Below, in pieces: positions 51,701-63,700 of a DNA stretch of 64,000 nt. The position numbers were made by a program, and so were the translations under genes. The stretch is from an uncultured Alphaproteobacteria bacterium (lineage in GTDB: Bacteria > Pseudomonadota > Alphaproteobacteria > Rs-D84): assembly GCA_934232895.1 (NCBI GenBank), contig CAKQGH010000006.1, forward strand, positions 1 to 64,000, written 5' to 3'. The notes beneath the pieces were generated by a model. That model saw nothing but the letters and a program-made list of their open reading frames with translations, ran no database searches and was not told the origin of the DNA. The first letter of the stretch is position 1, and every line of letters begins with the position of its first letter.

Positions 51701-54700
51701 TTTGGAATACGGAAATACAGCATCTGGTATTAATCAGCCGGATGGCTGTGAGTGGTATGATGACGATGGGTATTCAGTCATGCCAAAGGGTGATGCGCCA
51801 AATGGATACAGATTTGCCGGATGGTATACCGGCGAAAACGGTACAGGAATTCAATTGACCGACGAAAACGGCCGAATCCTGGACAACGTATTTACTACCG
51901 ATTTTGGCGACGACGGTGCGGAAATTGCTGCATACGCTAAATTTGTCCCCAATGTCACGCCGACATTTACCGTCACGGTAAAAACGACCGAGGCAAATAC
52001 CGCGTTTTCGTTCAAACTGGCCGCAACCGGTACTTTCTATGTTGATTGGGGCGATGGCAGTGCCATGGAAACCATAACCAGAACGAACACCACACAAACC
52101 ACATATTCACACACCTTTGCCACCGCCGGCACATATACGGTTGGTTTTGCCGGCCGCGCAACCGGGTATGTCACACAACCCACATTGTCGGACAGTGCTT
52201 GTACATCGAATGCTGGAACTTCGGCCTGTGGCAATTCAATTCCGGCGTTTACATTACAGGGGATGGGTAAATACATATATGGCATGTCGGGTTCAATTGG
52301 GTCTATATTCCCAACATTGGCCAGTGGTGCCCAGCCCGGATTCCGTTTTGCATTCAGCAGTATCCAGGCAACATCAATTCCAGAAAATCTGTTCAGTGGT
52401 ATTACTGGAACACCCACGGCGTGTATGTTCAATGATACATTTTATGGTGCGAAAATTACATCGATTCCGGAAAATTTATTCCATGGTATCACCGGCACAG
52501 CCCCCGGGTTGTTCAGTGGTACATTCTGGGGGACGAAAATTACATCAATTCCGGCGGGGTTGTTTTCGACCATTACCGGAACACTGCAACCATATATGTT
52601 CGAGGCAACATTTATTGATACAACCGCAGTGACATCGGTGCCGGCGGGGCTGTTTGGTGGCGTGACCGGCGCGCCCGCCAGATGCGCATTCAAAGATACG
52701 TTCAGATCTGCCGAGGGCGTGACGGCGTTGCCCGCCAATTTGTTCCCGAATTTAAGTGGTAAACCCGGGTACTATTCATTGAAAAATATGTTCGCGTTGG
52801 CCAGCAACCTGGCGGGCTATGTGCCGCAGACAATGTTTTCAAACCTGGACAGCACCGGTTACAGCGCGGGCCCAATGGACAGTATATTTGTCGATACCAA
52901 ATTGGAAACAACATGCCCGGCGGGAAAATATCAATACCTGACCGGATTCGAGGACGATTGGGAAAGTGGTATTGTGTGCAGTGACTGTGCCCAGACACCA
53001 TATACCGATTCCGGTACCGACACCGAGACAATTACCAACGGTTCGCGTTCACGCACAAAAACACGCAGTTGCTATAAAACCAGTGTTGCCGGCAACAAGG
53101 GCGGCATTGCGGCGTGCGATGCATCGACATCGTGTGGTGCGTATACGTACGGCGATTGGACATATACTTGCAATACCGGGTATCATTTGTCTGGCACAAC
53201 ATGCGTCGCAAATACGTATACGATAAAATACCAGTCCGGTGTAAATGGTGCCACTGTCTTAGGTACAATGCCAGATACAACCTGTACATACGATCAAGAT
53301 TGCAAATTGGCGCCCAATGGATTTTCAATACATGAGAAATGGAAATTTATTGGTTGGTCCCGACAGATCTTGGCCGATGCGGAGTACGCAAATGGTGCCA
53401 CTGTAAGGAATTTGACTAGCCGTAATGGTGGTACGGTATATCTGTATGGCATATGGGAAGATTGTCCCGCGTGTAATGCGACTAATGCGAATTGCACCTT
53501 GACCGCGCCACTGGGTGTGTGCACATACACCACATCGTGCAAGACTGGTTACGGCAATATTCAAAACAACGGCGCGTACAATGCATCGTGCAGCGCCAGC
53601 ACATACACCATTACATTGCGCGACTATGCGGACGCAAATACGCACAGCACCATATACCAGGTCTATGGCAGTAAATATTACAGCGACACATCAACCGAAA
53701 CCGCCATTACCAAGGCCACGGTGCCAACGCGCAGTGGGTACAAATTCCGCGGGTTCTATACCGTAAAGCAATCTGATTTGACCGGCAACGGCGGCAGTGG
53801 CACGCGCCGCATTACATCGGATGGTACCCTGCCTGGAAATACCACATTTACGGCCAGCACAAAACTGTATGCCGCATGGGCCCAGGATTGCACAACCCCG
53901 TCAAATGGTACCTGCAGTTTGACAATAAATACCGATGGCACCGCGACGTATACCGCGTCGTGTAACAGTGGGTACACTGTGTCGGGTGCAACCACCGCAA
54001 CACCGTCATGCACCGCGAACACGTATACCGTCACATACGCCGCAAATGGTGGCACGGGTTCGAACCAGACACAGTCTGTGACATATAAATCGTCGTTCAC
54101 GACCAAGGCGTCAAGTACATTTACCCGCAGCGGTTATACATTCGCCGGATGGGGTGGTAATTATCCAAAATCGAACACGGCATACACATATACCACCACG
54201 GGCAACACAACGCTGAACGCCCAGTGGTGCCAGAACTGCGCATCGGTATCGAACGGCTCGTGCACATTGACCGTGAATGAAGCCACCGGTGCCTGCACAT
54301 ACACCACATCGTGCAATGCCGGATACACCATCAGCAACAACGGTAAATACAACCCGACCTGCACCGCAAATACGTATACTGTTTCGTTCAATGCCAATGG
54401 CGGTTCCGGGGGCCAAAGCACATCGGTGACCGCAACATACGGCGCGGCCATGCCGGCAATAAGCACCACCGCCCCAACCCGTACCGGATATACATTCGGT
54501 GGGTGGTATGACACCAGTGCGGCAACTGGCGGCACACAGTACTATACCGCGGCGGGCGCATCGGCACGCAGTTGGAACAAAACCGCAAACACAACGTTGT
54601 ATGCGCGGTGGACGGTTAAATCAATAAAATGTGCGGCTGGTAAATATTTACCGGCCGGCAAAGACGCATGCGCAACTTGCGTTGCGGGTTATGCTTGCGC

Positions 54701-57700
54701 GGGAGGCACATGGACATACGATGGTGACGAACATGGTCGCACCCAATGCACGGGTGCAACATACGCGGGTGCGGGCGCGACGCAGTGCACATCGTGCCCA
54801 TCGCCATACACATACGACGTATCGGCCGGTAAGACCAAGATTGAACAATGCACGGTTCAGACCACGGCTGGGTCGTATATCAAAGATGCCAAGGGTGACA
54901 AAGTCTCATGCCCGACGGGATATTATTGCCCTAGCGCAGTAGTTGCATACGGTTCGACAAATTCGCCAACCGCGTGTCCGGCAATTGCGTCGCACACACC
55001 GACAACATGGCAATCAAATTATTATAACCCAACACCTGTATCCAGTGAGTTTACTAGTGCTGGTGGCGAAAGCATCGATCGTTGTGCGGTCACATATACA
55101 CTGAAAAATGATCGTGGTACAATATCAACACTGAAGATGTATAATCCAGAAACTGACAAGTATGATTATGGATGGCAAAATGATTATTACATGTTGTATA
55201 TATCGTTAAATCCTGGCTATTACTTTACCAAAAAGTGGTCGGTTACTTTGAGTGATGGCGAACATACAATGTGCGATGAGTCCGCGGACAATCCAAAAAT
55301 ATACGTTGATGCCGCGCCATGTCCAGCGGGGTCGTATTGCCCTGGTTATGTTGATAGTCTGGATATGAATGGCGGCACCCACCCAGATAGTTGGCCAAAA
55401 TGCTCTGATGGTGAATATACTGACACCATGGGAATATATGCGTGCCCAACCACATATCCGAACAGTGCGGCAAAATCGAGTGCAATTGAACAGTGCTGGT
55501 TGACCACAACGGCGGGCAAATATGTTGCGACCGCACGCGCAGATCAGGTTCAGTGTTTGGCGAACAATTACTGTGCCGGCGGTACAACCGTGAACTATGG
55601 TTCAACCGGTGGTATGCAATCGTGTGCCACGGGGTACGAAAGCGCAGCGGGCGCGTCCAGTTGCACGGCAACGACATACAGCATTACATATAACCTGAAC
55701 GGTGGAACGAATGCTGCGGGCGCAAAAACATCGTATACGATTGAAACGGCGGATTATACCCTGCCCACGCCGACCAAGACGGGATATACATTTGGTGGGT
55801 GGTATGAAAATTCTGGTTTAACTGGCAGTGCCGTGACCAAAATAGCCAAGGGTTCAACGGGCAACAAAACATACTGGGCAAAATGGACCATCAAATCTGT
55901 GAACTGTGCGGCGGGTAAATATCTGCCGGCGAACAGCCTGACGTGCGGTGACTGTACGGCTGGGTACGCCTGTGCGGGTGGCACATATTCATACAGTTCC
56001 AGTACCCAGGGGCGCAGTGCCTGTACCGGTCGCACAAAGTACAGCGCGGCGGGCGCGGCATCGTGCAACACCGTCAGCAGCGGTTATTACACCACGGGCT
56101 GCAACAGCAGCAACAATAACTGCACCGGTCAAACACAATGCACGGGTACAACATATTGCAGTGGTGGTGTTAAAAGCGACTGTCCGTCCGGATATACCGC
56201 AAACACGACCGCCGGCAAGACCGCCGCATCACAATGCACAATCAGCGTTCCGGCTGGTAAGTACCTGGGCACCGCCAATGGTACAACCACCACGAGTTGC
56301 GCGGCGGGTACATACAAGGCCGCCCACACCGTAAACTACGGCAGCACATCATCGTGCGGTGCCTGTACCGGTCGCACAAAGTACAGCGCATCGGGTGCGG
56401 CATCATGCAGCACCGTCAGCAGTGGTTATTACACCACGGGCTGCAACACCAGTGGCAATAACTGTACCGGCCAATCCCAGTGTGACGGCGGTGTGTATTG
56501 CACCGGTGGTATTCAAAACGACTGTCCAACGGCAGAGACAGGTTGGACCCAGGGTACTGGCAAGGGATGGAGTGCGGTGACAAGCTGCTTTGAAACCAAG
56601 GCCGCGACAAGCGTCAGCACATATTGCAGCGCTGGCCAATTAAAGAAAAATGCGACCAGCAGCACCGCATGGGGCACCAGCACCATCAGCACCGCATTAC
56701 AGGCGAAAGCGGGTTCTTTTGTCAGTGGTCAGACATGTACGCAATGCACCGGTGCATCGTACAGCGCGGGTGGCACGGCGACCAGTTGTACATCGTGTCC
56801 GTCGGGTTATGCGGCGAACACCGATAATGGTAAAACTGCCGCAACACAGTGTGAAATTAGCATTGCCGCTGGTAAATACTTGGGTACGGCCAAGGGAGCA
56901 ACCACAACCAGCTGTGCCGCCGGTACATACAAGGCCGCCCACAATGTCAGCTATGGCAGTACTTCATCATGCAGTGCATGTTCCGGTCGCACAAAGTACA
57001 GTGCGGCGGGCGCGGCATCGTGCAGCAATGTCGGCAGTGGTTATTACACAACTGGATGTGACACCAGCGGCAATAAATGTACCGGTCAAAAACAATGCAC
57101 AAGTGGCACATGGTGCGCGGCCGGCGTAATGAACCAGTGCAGTTCGTTGGCTGGTGTATCGTCTGCGGGTGGTGTGTACAGTTCGGCGGTGGGCTCAACC
57201 GCAAACACGGCATGTAAATATACCGCACCAACCCAAATCATAACCGGGTGTCTGAGTGTCATATCAAATACCGTGACATATACCGGTTCGGCGTGGCCCA
57301 AAACAACATACGAAGCCGATGCGGCCGCGGGATACATTGTTGCCAACAATAACACGGCAGGCGCGACATGTACGCAATGCACCGGTGCAACATACAGTGC
57401 GGGCGGCCGTGCAACATCATGCACGGCGTGCCCGACGGGCTATACGGCGAATACCGATAATGGTAAATCCGCTGCGAGCCAGTGCACAATCAGCGTGACC
57501 GGTGGACATTATATTGGCACCGCGGGCCAAAACAGCACCAATTGGGGTACTTGCGCGGCCGGTTCGTACAAGGCGGCCCACACCGTAAACTATGGCAGTA
57601 CTTCTTCGTGCAGTGCCTGTACCGGACGCACAAAGTACAGTGCATCGGGCGCGGCATCATGCAGCACGGTTTCAACCGGGTACTATACAACGGGTTGCAA

Positions 57701-60700
57701 CACCAGCAATAATAACTGTACCGGTCAAAAACAATGCACAAGTGGCACATGGTGCGCATCGGGTGTAATGAACCAGTGCAGCAGTCTGTCCGGTGTATCG
57801 GTTTCTGGTGGTACATATAGTTCGGCGGCGGGTTCAACTGCGAACACGGCATGCAAATATACCGGACCGTCCAAGACACTGAGTGGGTGCAAAACGGTGA
57901 CGACGAATACGGTGACCTATACTGGTACGGCATGGCCTGCAACGACCTATTCCGTGACGGCGAATGGTGGATATATTATAAGCAATAATAACCAAGCCGC
58001 CGCGGCGTGCACACAGTGCAGTGGTGCGGTATACAGCGCGGGCGGTACCGCAACATCATGTGCGGCGTGCCCATCTGCGGAATCTGGATGGACCCAGGGT
58101 ACCGGCAAGGGATGGAGTGCGGTGACAAGCTGCTTTGAAACCAAGGCCGCAACCAGTGCCAGCACATATTGCAGCGCTGGTCAGTTAAAGAAAAATGCGA
58201 CGAGCGCGACCGCGTGGGGCAACAGCACAATCAGCACGGCATTACAGGCGAAACCAGGTTCAATCGTCAGCGGTCAAACCTGTACACAATGCAGTGGTGC
58301 AAAGTACAGCGCGGGTGGCACAGCAACCAGTTGCGCATCATGTCCGGCGGCAACCAGTGGTTGGACACTTGGTACCGGTACCGGATGGAGTGCGGTGACG
58401 AGTTGCTATCAGACCAAGGCGGCAACCAGTGTCAGCACATATTGCGCCGCGGGCCAGTTAAAACAAAACGCAACAAGCGCGACCGCATGGGGCAACAGTA
58501 CCATCAGCACCGCATTGACCGCGAAACCTGGCGCAATCGTCAGTGGTCAGACATGTACACAGTGCACAGGAACATCGTACAGTGCGGGCGGTACAGCAAC
58601 ATTATGTGAATTATGCCCGGATGGATATACAAACGACATCGGCAATGGCAAGACATCTGCCAGCCAGTGTGCAATCAGTGTCGACGGTGGGCACTATATT
58701 GGCACCGCGGGTCAAGACAGCACCAATTGGGGAACATGCGCGGCGGGTACATACAAAGATATACATCTGGTGTACTATGGTAGTACATCATCGTGCAGTG
58801 CCTGCACCGGTCGCACAAAGTACAGCGCGTCGGGCGCATCGGCATGCAGCACGGTTTCAAATGGATACTATACAACGGGTTGCAACACCAGCAATAATAA
58901 CTGTACCGGTCAATCGCAATGCACAAGTGGCACATGGTGCGCATCGGGCGTGATGAATCAGTGCAGCAGTCTGACGGGTGTATCGGTTTCGGGGGGTACA
59001 TATAGTTCGGCGGCGGGCTCTACCGCGAACACGGCGTGTAAGTATACCGGACCATCCAAGACACTGAGTGGATGCAAAACGGTGACGACGAATACCGTGA
59101 CCTATACTGGTACGGCATGGCCAGCAACGACCTATTCCGTGACGGCAAATGGTGGATATATTATAAGCAATAATAACCAAGCCGCCGCGGCGTGCACACA
59201 GTGTGGCACCGGGAAATATAGCGCAGGTGGTACGGCTACATCGTGTTCTTCTTGTCCGACGGCCGATTCTGGGTGGACCGCGACAGCGCCCGCCGGCAGC
59301 ACATCGTACAGCGCATGCTATGAATACCAGACGCCGGCCAATTGCGCCAGTGGTTCGGTAAAGCGCACGGCAACCAGCGCGACCGCGTACGGCACCACCA
59401 TTGCATTATTGAATAAATTGTCATCCAAGGCCGGGTACTATGCATCAGCAACCGCAACATCATGCACAATTTGCCCAACAGGATCGTCCTGTGCGGCGGG
59501 GGCAACCGCTCCGATGGTGTGTGCAAATTGGACATACGCGCCGAAGACCGGAATGTCGTCATGCACGGCGTGCCCGGCATTGACAACAGGATGGTCGAAA
59601 TTTGACAGCAGTTCAGATGGCTGGAAATCGCACACCATGTGCATCCAGGTCAGCCCGACCCCAGACAGTTGCAGCGCGGGTAATTTGAAACAGGTTGCAT
59701 CGGCCGATGGCGCAACGACATGGGGCACTTCGTCGGTGAACACCGCGTTAAAGGCCACGGCTGGGAACTATGTCGCCGGCACATCTTGCACATCGTGCCG
59801 CGGTCTGGGTGGTGGGTTCTATCCAAACAGTGATGCCGATAATGCCGGTGGTGCGTCGGCATGCTATACGAATTCAATCAGCGGCGGATATGTTGCGTCG
59901 GCCACGGACCACCAAGCAACCGATTGTGCCGCCGGAACATACAAAGGTGCACATACGGTTCACTTTGGCAGCACATCATCATGTGATTCCTGTATGGGAC
60001 GCACGAAATACAGTGCGGCGGGTGCGTCGGCGTGCAGCACGGTTTCAACCGGGTACTATACAACCGGCTGTGACACCAGCAGCAATAAATGTACCGGCCA
60101 ATCCCAATGCGATGGCAGTGTATACTGCACGGGCGGCGTTCAGAAAAATTGCCCGGCGGCGGAATCCAAATGGACGCTGGGCACCGGCAAGGGATGGAGT
60201 GCGATAACAAGTTGCTTTGAAACCATCCAGGTTGCAGATGAAGTGCAATATTGCAGTGCCGGTCAATTAAAGAAAAACGCTACAACCGATGGTGCATGGC
60301 CAACAGTTGCAACAACCAGTGTTGCCATCCAGGCGAAACCAGGTTCTGTTGTGGTCGGTCAATCTTGCGCACAGTGCAGTGGTGCATCATACAGCGCGGG
60401 CGGAACGGCGACACAATGTTCGTCTTGTCCGACGGCGACCAGTGGTTGGACACGGAATACCGGCACCGGATGGAGCAAGGTTGAACAATGCAACCAGACC
60501 AAGACGGTTGGCGGGAACTGCGCCGCGGGTCAATTAAAACAAAATGCAACCAGCGCGACCGCATGGGGCGCCAGCACAATCAGCATTGCACTGTCGGCAA
60601 AACCGGGCGCATTTGTGAATGGTCAAACATGCAGCCAATGCAACGGTGCGTTGTACAGCGCGGGTGGTACGGTGACATCGTGTTCTTCGTGCCCGACGGC

Positions 60701-63700
60701 CACCAGTGGTTGGACCATCAGCAGCGGTATTGGATGGACCAAGGTTGAACAGTGCAACCAGACAAAGACTGTTGGCGGGTATTGCAGTGCGGGTGCACTG
60801 ATTCAGAATGCAACCAGCTCGACCACATGGGGGACCAGTGAAATTCTGACAGAATTACAGGCGAAACCGGGCTCAATTGTCAGTGGTCAGACCTGTACAC
60901 AGTGCAGTGGCGCAAAGTACAGCGCGGGTGGTACGGCAACCAGTTGCGCATCATGTCCGGCGGCAACCAGTGGATGGACACTTGGTACCGGTACCGGATG
61001 GAGTGCGGTGACGAGTTGCTATCAGACCAAGGCGGCAACAAGTGTCAGCGCATATTGCGCCGCGGGCCAGTTAAAACAAAATGCAACCAGCGCGACAGCC
61101 TGGGGTACCAGCACCATCAGCACCGCATTGACCGCCAAGGCCGGTGCAATTGTGGATGGTCAGACATGTACACAGTGCAGTGGTGCAACATATTCTGGGG
61201 GTGGCGTGGTGACGCAATGCAGTGTATGCCCAACTGGATACGATGCGAATATTGTCAATGGCAAAACAGCGGCATCACAGTGCCAGATAAAATGTTCTGC
61301 AAAGACAGTGGTCAGCATTGTCAACGGTTCATGTACTGCATTGACCACGGGCGGATATTACAAGGGTGAACACCTGGTGAACTATGGTTCAACAAGTTCG
61401 GCGGAACAATGTCCGGCGGGCTATCGTGATGGTGCGGTTGGCGCGGCGATAACCGATTGTGCAAAATCGGTTGCAGGTGGTAATTATGTGCGGACCGCAA
61501 AGGACGAAAACGCCAGCACTTGCGTGGCGGGAACATATCGGACGGCGCACACGGTTACATACGGCAACACATCGTCATGCAGTGCCTGTAACGGTCGCAC
61601 AAAGTACAGCGCGGCGGGCGCGGCATCGTGCAGCAATGTTTCAACTGGGTACTATACAACCGGATGCAACACCAACAACAATAATTGTACCGGTCAATCC
61701 CAGTGCGATGGCAGTGTATATTGCACCGGCGGTATTCTGAATAATTGCCCAACGGCCGAGACTGGTTGGACCCAGGGTACCGGCAAGGGATGGAGCGTGG
61801 TGACAAGTTGTTTTGAAACCAAGGCGGCGACCAGCGTCAGCACATATTGCGCATCGGGCGTATTAAAGAAAAATGCGACCAGCGGCACCGCATGGGGCAC
61901 CAGCACCATCAGCACCGCATTGACCGCCAAGGCCGGCGCAATTGTGGATGGTCAAACATGCACACAATGCAGTGGCGCATCGTACAGCGCCGGCGGCACG
62001 GCAACACTGTGTGAATTATGCCCGGCCGGGTACGAGGCAAACATTGGCAACGGTAAAACCGCGGCAACCCAATGTGAAATCAGTGTTGATGGTGGCCATT
62101 ATATTGGTGCGGCGGGTCAAAACAGTACTAATTGGGGCACATGCGTCGCCGGTACATTCAAGGCAAACCATTTCGTGCGCTATGGCAATACATCATCGTG
62201 CGATGCATGTACAAGTCGCACAAAATACAGCGCAGCGGGCGCATCGGCGTGCAGCACCGTCAGCGGTGGTTATTACACCACGGGTTGCACGGGTGAAGAC
62301 AAATGTACCGGTCAGGCGCAGTGCACAAGTGGCACATGGTGCGCATCGGGCGTGATGAATCAGTGCAGCAGCCTGTCCGGTGTATCGGTTTCGGGTGGTT
62401 CGTATAGTTCGGCGACGGGATCAACCGCGAATACTGCATGTAAGTATACCGGTCCATTACAGATAATTGATGGTTGTTCCTATGTCACGCCGAATACTGT
62501 GACATATACGGGTACAACATGGCCAGAATCAACATATATGGTTGATGCAATGCCTGGGTGGTATGTGGTTGGCGACAACACAGCCGATGCGACTTGCAAA
62601 CAGTGCAGTGGTGCAGTATACAGCGCGGGTGGCAAGGCAACATCGTGTGCGTCATGCCCGTCGGCGACCAGTGGTTGGACACGGAACACCGGCACCGGAT
62701 GGAGCAAGGTTGAACAATGCAATCAAACCAAAACGGTCGGCGGATATTGCAGTGCGGGTGAATTAAAACAAAATGCAACGAGCGCGACCGCGTGGGGCAC
62801 CAGCACCATCAGCGTTCCATTACAGGCCAAGGCGGGTTCCATTGTCAGCGGCCAAACATGTGCCCAGTGCAGTGGCGCAAAATACAGCGCGGGTGGCACC
62901 GTGACCAGTTGTACCGCATGCCCAACGGCGGATACCGGTTGGACATTGGGTACGGGCACCGGATGGACATCGTACAGTGCGTGCTATGAATATCAAACAC
63001 CGACTAATTGTGCCAGTGGTTCGGTCAAACGCGTGGCATCGGATGCGTCGGCGTACAGTGCAACCATTACATTGCGCAACACATTGTCATCCAAGGCCGG
63101 ATACTATGCATCCACAACCGCAACATCGTGCACAATTTGTCCAAAGGGTTCGTCTTGCGCGGCGGGCGCGGTAAATCCAACGGCATGTGCGAATTGGACC
63201 TTTGCCGATAAAACGGGAATGTCGTCATGCACATCGTGCCCAAGCGTCACAAGTGGATGGAGCAAATCCAACACGACCGGCACCGGGTGGACATCGTACA
63301 GCCAGTGTCAGCAAACAACGGGCACGCCGGAACACTGTGTGTCGGGCGGACTGAAACAAACCGCAACCAGCAGCACCACATGGGGCGCCAGCACCGTGAA
63401 TGTGGCCCTGTCGGCGGATGCGGGATATTATGTAAATGGCACCGCGTGTTCAATTTGCACTGGGGCAACATACTCGGGTGGTGGCACATTGACCAAGTGT
63501 GACGAATGCCCAACCATTTACACGCACAATACAACAGATGGCAAAATCCATATTGATCAATGCCAGGCAAAAACAACCGCGGGTAAATACATCAAAACGG
63601 AAAATGATGATATGGAAACGGTTTGCGCGGCTGGTGGATATTGTGCGGGTGGCACAATCGTGAACTGGGGTGGTACTGGTGGACGCACATTATGCACGGC

